NCBI GenBank assembly: GCA_965279005.1
Contig: CBDIHK010000018.1
Span: 57,970-121,969 of the forward strand
Direction of reading: 5' to 3'
DNA: 64,000 bases
Origin: Planctobacterium sp965279005
Lineage (GTDB): Bacteria; Pseudomonadota; Gammaproteobacteria; Enterobacterales; Alteromonadaceae
Shown: positions 1 to 8,276 of the stretch, in pieces
Layout of the letters: each line of letters starts with the position of its first letter
Numbering within the stretch: position 1 is the first letter of the stretch
The notes under the pieces: generated by a model
Seen by the model: only the letters and a program-made list of their open reading frames with translations
What the model was told of the DNA's origin: nothing
Database searches by the model: none
Position numbers and translations under genes: made by a program

Positions 1-816
1 TAAATCTGGAAGCCCAGCAAGCTCGGTGTACTTCGCGTATTTTACCAACGGTTTTATAAATCGCTGTTCCACACCGTACATACTAATTACGAAATTTGAA
101 GTATCTAACTTCGTGAAGTCGAATATTTCTGGTTCTAGACTTTCCATAGCTTGGAAATTATCGTATTGAGCTGCTACTAGTACCTTGAGTTCTTTAAAGG
201 TATCAACATAAGACACACCGACACCATTTAAACTTGCAACTTCAGTAACGGATAAATCAATTAGACTCTTTAAATCATCGCCCAAATTAAAGTTTAAGTT
301 ATTTAGACTGGCGTTTCGTAAACGCTTAATAAGCTTTAAAAAACGTTCGGGTAGATTCACTTTATCAAGTGGTGTCGCCAAATTAGGGATTGAAATATTC
401 CCTTGAGAAGAATCAGATTTTGTTTCTTGTTCGGCTATAGTTTTAACTATATCGGATTGATAAACGTCTGGTTTATATTGTAGTGTCACTGATTCAAGCT
501 CTAGCTCATCATTTGCTTGCGTATCAATAATTCGAGACTCACTGCTTTCGAAAGAACTAAGCTCTATTTTATTACCAGTATTTTGATGGGTTTTCTGATT
601 ATTAGAGGTGTTAATGTAAATTTGACGTAGAAAATCTGCAAAATAAACATTTTTATGCAGTTTAACAAAAGTGGTTGTATCTAGTTGCTCAACAAGATCC
701 CATAGCGAATCAATTTCTATTGTCTCTAATATTTTCGATTTTTTGAGTTCTCTTAGTAATTTAGATAATGCAACGGCAATTAGCTTTTCATTAATCTTAA
801 CTTCTATTTTTTGCAC
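1..816 (-). CDS. Unknown protein coupled to the helicase gene (partial, runs off left edge)
   Basis: An open frame of 272 codons without a stop runs from a GTG at 816 to the window edge. The start is supported by AAAGGA about nine bases upstream, lying inside the end of the helicase gene; only one base separates the helicase TAA (820-818) from this GTG, so the two genes are almost certainly co-translated. The visible residues are hydrophilic and charged with no signal peptide, membrane segment or catalytic motif I recognise; a Ser/Asn/Gln-rich stretch follows about residue 70. I cannot name a family. Given its partner, a role as accessory or specificity subunit of a nuclease/helicase system is inference only. 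The C-terminus is missing. Confidence 0.75.
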   Translation of the reverse strand, partial: MQKIEVKINEKLIAVALSKLLRELKKSKILETIEIDSLWDLVEQLDTTTFVKLHKNVYFADFLRQIYINTSNNQKTHQNTGNKIELSSFESSESRIIDTQANDELELESVTLQYKPDVYQSDIVKTIAEQETKSDSSQGNISIPNLATPLDKVNLPERFLKLIKRLRNASLNNLNFNLGDDLKSLIDLSVTEVASLNGVGVSYVDTFKELKVLVAAQYDNFQAMESLEPEIFDFTKLDTSNFVISMYGVEQRFIKPLVKYAKYTELAGLPDL

Positions 817-817
817 C

Positions 818-3007
818 TTAAACCTGTTCCTTTAACTTCTTCAAAAACACCGAAAGAGAGCGATACTTCAGTATGATTTTTTGTTGTTCTTCGATTGATA
901 TCGACTTCAAATCAGCTCTTGAAATTACTCTATCTTTGTAGTCCTGTAATAATTCACAATGTGTTTTTTCAGGAGAGTCAATTATTTTCGGGGTTTCTAT
1001 TGAATTTTCTCTATGAGACTGATTCAGCTGCAATTCGGGTAGTATTTGTTTAATTTCACGCTCAGTAAACTCAAATAGCTGGTGATACATAAAGTGGTAA
1101 GCTATAGCTCGGTAGCTAGGTACGATCTTTTGTTGAGAGGAAAACTCTGACATAAACTTTTTGATGCGAGTTAGAGTAGCCTCCATATCGACGCCATCTT
1201 CGAATGCTGCCAATAAAAAGCTGTAATAGGAGCCAAAATGAGTCGCAACTTGATCTAAGCTTACTTCTGGCAAACTAACCTCTATCTCATTAATTTTGGG
1301 AACTCTTCCTCTTTCTTCGCTAAAAAGTCTGATTTTCTCAATCAGAACTTCGCGACTGTTCAGTTGCATTTTCATTTGCTCTAATAATTTCAGCACCTTT
1401 GCTGCTTTTTCACTATATTCAACTTCAATAGTAGAATCATGCAGAATGCTTCTGGGTTGATTGGACTCTTCCTCATCTCCAAGGTTGGCCTCGTCAAGCG
1501 GGGAACTTTCAACAGCCTTCGCTAAGTCTCTGATTTCATTTAAGCGTTCAAGCGAACCAACAAAATCTAGGACAAATACGTAGTCTTTATTTGGTGTTTT
1601 ACGCAAACCTCTGCCTAGTTGTTGCAACCAAACTGTTCTTGAGCCGGTATAGCGCATAAAAATTAATAAGTTTGTCTCGGGAATATCTATACCCTCATTA
1701 AAGAGGTCACATACTAAAATAAACTTAAAGTCTCCTTCACGAAAATTCCGAATGTTCTCTCGTCGCCCCTGCTCTGTCATTTTTGAATGAACTAGTGTCG
1801 CAGTTCCGGGTTCAAAGAAAGCTATCAAGTGACTCATATGTCGAATACTTCGACAAAACACGATACCTTTTACATTCTCAATTTCTTTCTCAATCACGGT
1901 TTTTTCGATAATTTTGACGACCTCTTCATCCTTCTTATGTAAGAACAGTAGTTTGTCTAAATCTGAAACCGATAACCCACTCTCAAGTTGGTCGATCTTA
2001 TCCTGATCAAGGTCGTCCAATAAAACTAGGTATTTAGGGAAAGCAAGTTTTCTGTGTTTGAGAGCCCATATCAAGTCAAACTTCCCTATGTGACCATCAG
2101 AACCACCAAAAAATCTTAGAACGTCTTTGTTATCTGTTCGATAGGGCGTTGCTGTTAAGCCAATTAGTAGTTTTGGATGAAATCGTATTACCACTTCACC
2201 GTAAGTGCGCGCAGGGGTGTGATGTGCCTCATCAACGACAACATAATCAAACGCCTCTGAACTCAATGCTTCAACTTGACTGTAGAGAGTGTCGAAAGAA
2301 GCGAATACAAAATCTGTATCTTCTGGTGTGGAACCAGCGAAGCATGCTGAAAAACTATAATTACCTACACCTAGTACGTTTTTAAAGGAAGTTACTGATT
2401 GAAGTAAAATTTCCACCTGATGAGCCAAAAACAAGACTCTAGGCTGTTTTTCTGAACCTTGGATTAATCGCTTTATTAAGTGAGCAACAGTATATGTTTT
2501 ACCCAAGCCTGTTGCCATTTCAATTAGAAGTTTTGTTTTACCTATTTCGTAATGTGAGATAGCGTCATTAATAACATCTTGTTGGTACTTTCGAGGTTTA
2601 ATGTCACGACCAATTTCAGAGTGCTTTTTAACCCATAAATTTTGTAGTTCATCTCGGTCAATTAACTCTACACCTAGGCGTAAAGCTCGAACTTTTACTT
2701 CGGATGTAAAATATGAATTTGTAACAAGAATCTTATTAGTTACATTTGCTAGTTTCGCGCCGGTAATCAATTGGTTTAAGGCCTTTACATCAACAGCAGT
2801 ATCAATATTCCTCTGTTTCGCCTCAATGGCGAATTTCCTCTTACCTTTGTAGGCGAATATATCAATACCTCCATCCCCATGACGAAATTCTTTTCCGATC
2901 TGAGTTATTTCAGCATTGCTCCATCCAGCTGCTAAAAACAAATCTCTAATAAATAATTCAAAGTCACTAGGGCTTAATTTGTCAATATCTTTAAAATCTT
3001 TGATCAC
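818..3007 (-). CDS. Restriction-endonuclease-like (Mrr type) / superfamily II DEAD-DEAH helicase fusion
   Basis: 729 residues. The N-terminal part (about 12-125) resembles Mrr/PD-(D/E)xK nucleases: a GGID motif with Asp49 followed by E62-A-K64 gives the expected D...ExK catalytic set. The helicase core follows: Walker A MATGLGKT (164-171), DEAH (259-262), TATP (285-288) and a motif VI with QLGRGLR (464-470), so both RecA-like lobes look complete. The last 200 residues are not recognised. Such fusions are typical of restriction-like or phage-defence helicases that translocate on DNA and cut; that function is inference from the family. It is directly followed, one base apart, by an unknown gene at the left edge, suggesting a two-or-more gene unit. 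AT content is visibly higher than in the genes after 8 kb, compatible with horizontal acquisition. Confidence 0.85.
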   Translation of the reverse strand: MIKDFKDIDKLSPSDFELFIRDLFLAAGWSNAEITQIGKEFRHGDGGIDIFAYKGKRKFAIEAKQRNIDTAVDVKALNQLITGAKLANVTNKILVTNSYFTSEVKVRALRLGVELIDRDELQNLWVKKHSEIGRDIKPRKYQQDVINDAISHYEIGKTKLLIEMATGLGKTYTVAHLIKRLIQGSEKQPRVLFLAHQVEILLQSVTSFKNVLGVGNYSFSACFAGSTPEDTDFVFASFDTLYSQVEALSSEAFDYVVVDEAHHTPARTYGEVVIRFHPKLLIGLTATPYRTDNKDVLRFFGGSDGHIGKFDLIWALKHRKLAFPKYLVLLDDLDQDKIDQLESGLSVSDLDKLLFLHKKDEEVVKIIEKTVIEKEIENVKGIVFCRSIRHMSHLIAFFEPGTATLVHSKMTEQGRRENIRNFREGDFKFILVCDLFNEGIDIPETNLLIFMRYTGSRTVWLQQLGRGLRKTPNKDYVFVLDFVGSLERLNEIRDLAKAVESSPLDEANLGDEEESNQPRSILHDSTIEVEYSEKAAKVLKLLEQMKMQLNSREVLIEKIRLFSEERGRVPKINEIEVSLPEVSLDQVATHFGSYYSFLLAAFEDGVDMEATLTRIKKFMSEFSSQQKIVPSYRAIAYHFMYHQLFEFTEREIKQILPELQLNQSHRENSIETPKIIDSPEKTHCELLQDYKDRVISRADLKSISIEEQQKIILKYRSLSVFLKKLKEQV

Positions 3008-3478
3008 TTTGTTTCTACCAATACCTAAATTCTTGAGATTATGACATCAATACTTAAAAGAAAATTTAAGTCTTTTGCCGTTTTTTATTATTTACAAGTG
3101 ACGCAGTAAATCCCTAACAAGTAACTTTTATTGTCCCTTAAGCGCAGCGCTGCTGGCTTATAGTATTCACTTTTAATTAACGCGATAATCTTATCTAACG
3201 CTACTTACTGTTTGTACTTAGCATAACCAACTCAAAGCTATAACCTGCTTTTGAACCCAAGCACACTTTGCTACACTAATATTTTTAACCTTTTATATAG
3301 GGTTGACGGTGTCTACTGTGACACAAATTATGTCATTAGTGAAATCCGCGAAATTCTAGGTGAATTTTCCCGACTGCATATTCCACGGTATCTGAACATT
3401 GATTCCCTAGATTATTTGAACACCTGGGATCAACGTATCGTTGCCTTCTTGATTTTTAACTCAAATGTTCAAGCTACG
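3008..3478. other. Stretch without a supported gene
   Basis: AT-rich upstream region of the helicase gene leading into IS debris. It should hold the helicase promoter, but I see no clear -35/-10 pair. An 89-codon plus-strand open frame (3251-3520) has no ribosome binding site and no recognisable protein features; it also runs into the IstB remnant, so I do not call it a gene. Confidence 0.5.
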
Positions 3479-3709
3479 TCAATCTCTGATAGTTTTTTTT
3501 CTCATCGATTCACCCTTTAGTTTTAACCAGTGTGCGTTGTGCATAAGCCGGTCAAGGATGGCATCTGCCAAGGTGTTGTCACCAATAGACTGGTACCATT
3601 GGTCAGTTGGGAGCTGGCTGATCAGCACTGTTGAGCTGGAACCATGACGGTCATCCATAATTTCCATCAGTTCATTGCGTTGGAGGCCTTTAAGTGGCTC
3701 TAACCCCAG
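3479..3709 (-). pseudogene. IstB remnant of an IS21-family element
   Basis: The minus strand encodes the C-terminal ~75 residues of an IstB-type transposition ATPase: a segment with DDRHGSSSTVLISQLP, then DQWYQSIGD, LADAILDRLMHNAH and LKGESMRKK, all hallmark blocks of IstB C-termini. Upstream (3710-3720) the homology continues as D-W-G only if one base is added, then stops, so the gene lacks its whole ATPase core and is frameshifted. No istA and no IS21 ends are seen. This is debris and marks an insertion-prone site next to the transposase gene that follows. Confidence 0.8.
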
Positions 3710-3814
3710 TCACACACTGGGACATCCATCAAAACTGTACTAAGGGACAGTTTCCGTCTGCTTGTTTTTTAGGCAGAATTGCGTAATGTTTGATGAGATT
3801 CAGGAAGGATCGTT

Positions 3815-4870
3815 ATGCCAAAGGCCAGGAAGGAACAGGTCAGCCTTGAAGATACCCCTTATTACCACTGCGTTTCACGTTGCGTAAGGCGGGCGTTTTT
3901 ATGTGGTGAGGACAAGCTAATTGGTAACAGTTACGAACACCGCCGCCAGTGGGTTGAAGATCGCATCCATTTCCTTGCTGATGTCTTTGCTATTGAGGTT
4001 TGTGCTTACGCGGTTATGAGCAACCACACACATCTGGTACTTCATATTAATCAAAAACAAGCCGAACATCTTTCCACAGGAGAGGTAATCTGTCGCTGGC
4101 ACAAGCTCCGCAAAGGCACTCTTATATCGCGGCGATACCTGTGCCCTGGACAACGTGCCGCAATGGAACCGCACCTCATCGATGCCGTTGTGGAAACGGC
4201 AAACATTTGGCGGCAAAGGCTGATGGACATTAGCTGGTTTATGCGCAGTCTCAATGAATACATCGCCAGGGAAGCCAACAAGGAGGATGGTTGTACTGGA
4301 CGCTTTTATTCGCTGCCATCCATGGCGCTCACCCTTCGGGCCTGCTAAAGCAGTTCAAATTGTTTCCAGAAAAATTTGTGGGAAGGCCGGTTCAAGTCAC
4401 AGGCGTTGCTTGACGAAGCGGCACTTGCTGCCTGCATGGCCTATGTTGACCTCAACCCCATCAGGGCAAACATGGCGCCCACGCCGGAAGAATCAGACCA
4501 TACCAGCATCCAATACCGTATCAATGCTGCCAAGGTGGCTAAGGTTCCAAAACGGCTAATGCCCTACGCTGGCAATCCCAGAGAGGGCATGCCGCACGGG
4601 CTGCCATTTAGGTTGGCCGATTACATACAGCTTGTGGATATTACCGGCAGGCACATTGCCCATAATAAAAACGGAAAAATTGACGCTGCACTCCCCGGTA
4701 CCCTCATCCGGCTCAACCTAAAACCTTCACAGTGGATTGAACTGACCAGCACATTTGAACAGGCATTCCACTATGCAGCAGGCAATACCATTTACCTGGA
4801 AAAATACAGACAAAGGCACCAGCTACAGAGGCTGAGGGATAAGTCCAACGCACAGCGTTTGTTTGGTTAG
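3815..4870 (+). pseudogene. IS200-like/REP-associated (Y1_Tnp) transposase, disrupted
   Basis: The first part (3815-4306) starts MPKARKEQV and carries the Y1 transposase block with YYHCVSRCVRRAFLCG and the HUH pair H-T-H in SNHTHLVLH. The second part (from 4379) starts WEGRFKSQALLDEAALAAC and continues to a stop at 4870. The junction GRF/WEGRF, contiguous in relatives, is split by a 72-bp in-frame insert that brings a TAA (4346-4348). Removing the insert would give one frame of about 327 residues, the usual length of this single-strand transposase group found in Alteromonadales. Read-through or downstream TTG initiation (4376) is possible but the catalytic Tyr and HUH parts would be separated, so it is probably inactive. 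Confidence 0.85.
4307..4378. repeat. 72-bp REP/MITE-like insert inside the transposase gene
   Basis: Bases between the codons for GRF and WEGRF have no counterpart in the protein family. The insert holds three small dyads: GCCATCCATGGC (4315-4326), CCCTTCGGG (4332-4340) and CAAATT/AATTTG near the right end. Its length is a multiple of three, but it carries an in-frame TAA. Hairpin-rich short inserts of this kind resemble REP elements, the usual substrates of this transposase family, so self-targeting is a possible explanation (inference). The exact ends and any target duplication cannot be fixed from one copy. Confidence 0.6.
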
Positions 4871-5203
4871 CCCAACCTAGCACCAACACAGAATAAGAAG
4901 TATTCCGATACAAAGCGGTGGCTTGTTAGTGCCCGACTTTTACGGTTCAAGATGAAAATCCAGGTTAGCAACTACAGTCCAAAGCTGCTATTGCTGTTTT
5001 CCAAACATTCAAAACCAAATTTAGTAATTGCCACCAATGACATTAACGCTATTGGGTGCGAAGATAAGATAGGTATCAGGTTTAGTTTCAGGTTTAGTTT
5101 TTTCAAACCCAATTTTAGCAATCTCTGCGAACGAACTGACACGTTAGGGTGCGATTCACATGGGTGTCAAGTTTAGTTGAGTTTAGTTCGTCAAGTTTAG
5201 TTC
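4871..5203. other. Degenerate cassette-junction region with TTTAGTT repeats
   Basis: No supported gene. A block around 5036-5105 (AATGACATTAACGC...GGTGCGAAGATAAG...GTTTAGTTTTTT) is related to 6508-6565 (AATGACATTTACGT...GGGCGAAGATAGC...GTTTAGTTTTTT) and more weakly to 5128-5175 (ACGTTAGGGTGCGA...GTTTAGTT). TTTAGTT occurs at least five times between 5089 and 5204. These look like decayed recombination-site or cassette-junction copies. A 74-codon open frame (4952-5176) lies across them and is not convincing. Confidence 0.5.
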
Positions 5204-5266
5204 GTTGGCTGTGTTCGTGCCTCACCAAGTATAGCCATCAAGTCATTGCCGTTTTGCTCAGCGTTA
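5204..5266. repeat. attC-like 3' half, copy 1
   Basis: 63 bp beginning GTTGGCTGTGTTCGTGCC and ending in GCGTTA; it is about 85-90% identical to 5890-5952. The start-to-start distance of 686 bp equals one compact cassette holding the toxin-antitoxin pair. It ends in GTTA, as attC core sites do. The 5' half is replaced by TTTAGTT repeats, so this copy may be truncated or recombined. Folding and comparison with Alteromonadales attC models would decide. Confidence 0.55.
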
Positions 5267-5343
5267 GCCGCTATGTGTTTATCCAGCGTTTCACTTTTCT
5301 TTTTTAGTGGTAATATCAAGTCTTCCTCTATGGGAGTTGTTTT

Positions 5344-5562
5344 ATGTCTGATGCATTGAAAGTTATGCTTGAGAATATCGAGCAACTTAGTACTAAAGAA
5401 AAAGCCCTTGCTGCCCACTGCTTGTTAACCGCTATGGACAAAAAAATAGATTGTGATGTTGAATCTGAGTGGATAAAACTTGCCGAAGCTCGCAGTGCGG
5501 AACTAGAGTCAGGCGCAGTAAAGGGTATCACTTGGGAAGAAATAGAAAAGGATCTGACTTAA
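5344..5562 (+). CDS. Addiction-module antitoxin-like protein
   Basis: 72 residues starting MSDALKVMLENIEQLS and ending in ITWEEIEKDLT. Composition, length and the C-terminal W-E-E motif fit the 'putative addiction module component' family (TIGR02574 type) that pairs with RelE/ParE toxins. The toxin gene starts three bases after the stop, the normal antitoxin-first order. A GGGAG motif lies about nine bases before the ATG. The pair sits inside a cassette bounded by attC-like repeats; toxin-antitoxin modules are common in sedentary integrons, where they stabilise the array (known). Binding to the neighbouring toxin is inferred from position and family. Confidence 0.85.
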   Translation: MSDALKVMLENIEQLSTKEKALAAHCLLTAMDKKIDCDVESEWIKLAEARSAELESGAVKGITWEEIEKDLT

Positions 5563-5565
5563 AAG

Positions 5566-5862
5566 ATGCTTCCAGTTTCCTTTCACCCAGAAGTCAAAAG
5601 GGAAATCAAAGAGTCTTTTAGCTGGTATCAAGAGCAATCGCTTGGGTTGGGGCACGAGTTTACTAAAGAGATTAAGGAAGCCATTGATTCAGTTCGCGCG
5701 CTACCATCTGCTTGGGCAAAAATGGGACAATCTCACCGGCGCTTCGTGTTAAGCCGATTCCCATATTCCATTATCTACAAAATAATAGAAAACAAGGAAA
5801 TTATTGTCGTAGCAATCATGCATAACAACCGAAGGCCGGGATATTGGCATGAACGCGACTAA
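5566..5862 (+). CDS. RelE/ParE-family toxin
   Basis: 98 residues: VSFHPEVKREIKESFSWYQEQS at the N-terminus (split across the first helix pair), an internal LPYSIIYK-like block (FPYSIIYKIIENKEI) and a C-terminal HNNRRPGYW. This is the fold signature of RelE/ParE toxins (mRNA interferase or gyrase poison; the sequence does not tell which). It is translationally coupled to the antitoxin gene just upstream. The stop codon TAA at 5860-5862 is also the first triplet of the attC-like site TAACAATCGG, a compact arrangement typical of integron cassettes. Confidence 0.87.
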   Translation: MLPVSFHPEVKREIKESFSWYQEQSLGLGHEFTKEIKEAIDSVRALPSAWAKMGQSHRRFVLSRFPYSIIYKIIENKEIIVVAIMHNNRRPGYWHERD

Positions 5863-5952
5863 CAATCGGAACAAAACGGACACAAAAACGTTGGCTGTGT
5901 TCGTGCCTCACCAAGTATAGCAAGCAAGTCATTGCCGCTAAGCTCAACGTTA
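5860..5952. repeat. attC-like recombination site, copy 2
   Basis: 93 bp that begin with TAACAATCGG, overlapping the toxin stop codon, and end with CAACGTTA. The right 63 bp repeat the site at 5204-5266. TAACAA...GTTA ends, length and location between two same-strand small genes fit an attC site, although strict core consensus bases are imperfect. Imperfect inverted symmetry is expected for the folded bottom strand but I could not compute it. Confidence 0.6.
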
Positions 5953-5973
5953 TATGCACACGGAGCTCTTTTC

Positions 5974-6420
5974 TTGAAATATACAATAGTAGTCGTGTTA
6001 ACCTTATTCTCAACACTGAGTTTTGCAGGTGCTTGGGGAGTAGAGAGCTTTGAAAACGACAGCGCTCTTGATTGGTCTTATGAACTAGAGACTTCCAAGG
6101 GAGTTGAATTTCTGGCTGAAACTTTCAATCGCATCAAAGGAAAACCGTATTTGGAAGCTGATGAATGCTCAGCAGTGTTGGCCGCAGCCGATGTATTGCA
6201 AAGTATCAGAAACGCATCCTACGAACATCTTCCAGAAAATGTTAAAGACTGGGCTAGCAAAAATAATGATTCCGAAAGTAGCAGATTTCTCCAAGATGCC
6301 CTGGAAGCGATCAACGCTTGTATCAATGTACAAAACTCTGAGCTTGCGCAACTCTGGAGTGAATCATCAGCGCAAGAGTGGCGAAGAGTAGTAGAAAATC
6401 TAAAAGTGAAACTGCGATAG
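5974..6420 (+). CDS. Exported DUF4259-like protein (cassette gene)
   Basis: I choose the TTG at 5974 (CGGAGC eight bases upstream) because an earlier ATG at 5932 would lie inside the attC-like site. The product then starts with Lys-Tyr and a hydrophobic stretch IVVVLTLFSTLSFA, a clear signal peptide, followed immediately by GAWGVESFENDSALDW. That G-A-W-G...F-E-N-D...D-W block is the N-terminal hallmark of DUF4259, here placed at the mature N-terminus. About 148 residues, mostly helical and acidic, function unknown. DUF4259 proteins are usually cytosolic and start directly with this block, so the added signal peptide is notable. Plus strand, single-gene cassette layout. Confidence 0.72.
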   Translation: MKYTIVVVLTLFSTLSFAGAWGVESFENDSALDWSYELETSKGVEFLAETFNRIKGKPYLEADECSAVLAAADVLQSIRNASYEHLPENVKDWASKNNDSESSRFLQDALEAINACINVQNSELAQLWSESSAQEWRRVVENLKVKLR

Positions 6421-6426
6421 TGCAAA

Positions 6427-6526
6427 TAACAAGGCAAATCAAAACCGGACACCGTCTCGCTGGCTGGTGTCGTAGCTCCGCAGTTCAGCCAACTCGGCTT
6501 TCTGCTAATGACATTTACGTGTTTTA
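6427..6526. repeat. attC-like site, copy 3
   Basis: Starts TAACAAGGCAAATC seven bases after the DUF4259 stop and ends near GTTTTAGGGCG. It contains the inverted pair GGACACC/GGTGTC and GGCT/AGCC steps that could fold into a stem. The left end matches the common start of Vibrio/Alteromonadales attC sites; the right end lacks a clean GTTA, and the following 6508-6565 repeats the 5036-5105 block. Degenerate site; moderate confidence. Confidence 0.5.
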
Positions 6527-6572
6527 GGGCGAAGATAGCAAGGGCGGAAAGTTTAGTTTTTTAGGGAGAAAT

Positions 6573-7124
6573 ATGGAAATTACGGCAAAGAACAATGAAG
6601 TTTTTGAGTTTCGCCCGTTGGCGAAAAATGACGGCCTGCTGCTAGGTAATTTTTTTGAGGGGTTATCCCAAGATACGTGTTCTAAGTTTGGTCCCCATCC
6701 TTTGACAAGTGAACATGCCCACGATGAGCTGTGTCCTAAAATTGGGACTGACAATGTACTCAGGTTTGTCATCAGCTCAATAGACAAAGTTGTTGGCTAT
6801 TTTATCGTGGATTTTAATCTTTATCCCAATGAGAAATCCCGTTATGAATCTTACCAAGTCCACTTGGACTTTGCCTATGATCCTGTATTTGCGCCGTGTA
6901 TTGCAGATGGGTACCAAAGCTTGGGAGTGGCTAGCCAAGCCATGAACGTACTCATTAAAGAGCTTACTGGAAAAGGGGTGCGCAGTTTAGTTTTGATGGG
7001 GGGGACACAGGAGCCAAATATCTTAGCCCGGAATTTTTACAAGAAATTTGGCTTCCTAGAACAAGGTGCGTTTTACACGGATTATAACGGTTTAAACAAC
7101 ATCGATATGAGGTTGGTGTTATAA
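6573..7124 (+). CDS. GNAT-family N-acetyltransferase
   Basis: 183 residues with good start context (AGGGAG six bases before ATG). The acetyl-CoA binding region is seen as GYQSLGVASQAMNVLIKEL (residues ~112-130; the usual R/Q-x-x-G-x-A motif in the form Q-S-L-G-V-A-S) and the C-terminal NILARNFYKKFGF block, where Asn...Ala/Phe-Tyr...GF is the standard GNAT motif B. Substrate is unknown; the family acetylates antibiotics, amino acids or protein termini. It lies in the run of plus-strand cassette genes; acetyltransferases are frequent cassette cargo. TTTAGTTT before and its complement AAACTAAAC after (7149-7157) bracket it. Confidence 0.85.
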   Translation: MEITAKNNEVFEFRPLAKNDGLLLGNFFEGLSQDTCSKFGPHPLTSEHAHDELCPKIGTDNVLRFVISSIDKVVGYFIVDFNLYPNEKSRYESYQVHLDFAYDPVFAPCIADGYQSLGVASQAMNVLIKELTGKGVRSLVLMGGTQEPNILARNFYKKFGFLEQGAFYTDYNGLNNIDMRLVL

Positions 7125-7498
7125 GCAGATTATTGCTGCCCAAAAGGGCAAACTAAACTGTGAGTTTATTGAAAACTAAAAGGGCGGCCATGCTATCTCT
7201 GCTACCAAATACATTTGTGCCTTTTGTCAGAATTGCGGAAGTTGGCTTTGAAAAATTGAACAACAGCAATGTTGGCTTCGGGGGGGAGCGGTTAAACTTA
7301 GTTCTGCTGGGGATGTCCTTTCAGTATTTCGGGCATACTGCTATTTGTGGGTATCTTATTTAAAGGTGTTTAGCCTGGTGAAGGAGCACGGCCTAAATCG
7401 AATAGCCGCATATCGCGTTTATTGTGATTTAAGCCAAATTGACAGTCCCCAGTATTAGAAACGTATTATTTTAAAAAGTTATTCCAGGAGATTAACTA
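7125..7498. other. Spacer with an unconvincing 67-codon frame
   Basis: Between the acetyltransferase and the monooxygenase-like gene. A frame at 7160-7363 starts just after AAACTAAACTG and has neither a ribosome binding site nor a protein-like composition; it may be cassette or repeat debris. From 7364 onwards only the AGGAG of the next gene (7484-7488) is recognisable. Confidence 0.4.
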
Positions 7499-7789
7499 TT
7501 GTTTGCTGTAATTTTCAAAGCTAAAACAGGAAAACTAGACCCACAGTATTCGGAAACGGTCGCTGCAATGCGGGAGTTGGCATTTAATGAATACAATTGC
7601 CAAGATTTTCTTGCTGTGACCGAGGGGGATCAGGAAATTGCCATTTCTTATTGGCTGTCAGAAAGTGATATCAAAAATTGGCACAACGATAGCCGGCATG
7701 CCGTTGCGCAAAAATTGGGTAAGGAGAAGTGGTACGCTTCGTATAGCGTAGAGGTAGTTGAAATAAAAAGACGCTATAGCATCGGCTAA
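7499..7789 (+). CDS. Antibiotic biosynthesis monooxygenase (ABM)-like protein
   Basis: 96 residues from a TTG start with AGGAG eight to nine bases upstream. The beginning MFAVIFKAKTGKLDPQY, the middle YNCQDFLAVTEGDQEIAISYW and the segment KNWHNDSRHAVAQKLGKEKW match the dimeric alpha-beta-barrel ABM superfamily (YdfE-like), which covers quinol monooxygenases and haem-degrading or unknown proteins. No cofactor-binding residue can be assigned. It ends the series of small plus-strand genes; whether it is also a cassette is unclear because no attC-like site follows. Confidence 0.75.
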   Translation: MFAVIFKAKTGKLDPQYSETVAAMRELAFNEYNCQDFLAVTEGDQEIAISYWLSESDIKNWHNDSRHAVAQKLGKEKWYASYSVEVVEIKRRYSIG

Positions 7790-7918
7790 TGATTTATCTT
7801 TCGGGGAAAGTCAAAACGCAATAGCGTGTGGCGTTTGCTCTGTGTTTTTCCTATAAAGCACCGATAATTCATAGGGTACTTGGTTCAATTTGTTAATTAT
7901 TCAAGGAAGGCTAGTGTG

Positions 7919-8269
7919 ATGAAATACTTGTTTCTATTAATGGTTTTATTAGTTGTTGGCTATTCTGGCACCGCCCCAGCATCACAAGCTCCAACTATTA
8001 CAGAACTAGAAAGCCAGATTAACAGGCTTAAGTCTCGGGTGGAGTATTTGGAGTATACCCAGAACAAAACTAAACACGATATCTCGACGTTACAAGAAGC
8101 TGTCAAAAGGACGGGACCTGCCTTGCTTCTCTTTGCGATTTTTTGTGCTTGGTGGGCAAAATCGACGGGGCGCAGCGCATTAGGCTGGTTTTTCTTGGGA
8201 TTGCTATTTCATGTGATCACCGGCATTGCGCTTTTAATTAAGACTGAGCGCGGTGGCCAACAGCAATAA
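7919..8269 (+). CDS. Small membrane protein with signal anchor and coiled coil
   Basis: I start at the ATG at 7919 (AAGGAAGG about nine bases upstream) rather than an in-frame ATG 13 codons earlier, because the product then opens with MKYLFLLMVLLVVGYSG, a signal peptide or anchor. It continues with a coiled coil ITELESQINRLKSRVEYLEY (about residues 27-50) and two hydrophobic segments (about 73-85 and 90-106). 116 residues, function unknown. Topology suggests a periplasmic coiled coil tethered to the inner membrane. Confidence 0.72.
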   Translation: MKYLFLLMVLLVVGYSGTAPASQAPTITELESQINRLKSRVEYLEYTQNKTKHDISTLQEAVKRTGPALLLFAIFCAWWAKSTGRSALGWFFLGLLFHVITGIALLIKTERGGQQQ

Positions 8270-8276
8270 TTGCTAC

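Noticed and set aside
3251..3520. 89-codon plus-strand open frame
   Set aside because: There is no ribosome binding site or family resemblance, and the end overlaps the IstB remnant on the other strand.
7160..7363. 67-codon plus-strand open frame between the acetyltransferase and ABM genes
   Set aside because: There is no ribosome binding site and the composition is unlike a protein; probably cassette or repeat debris.
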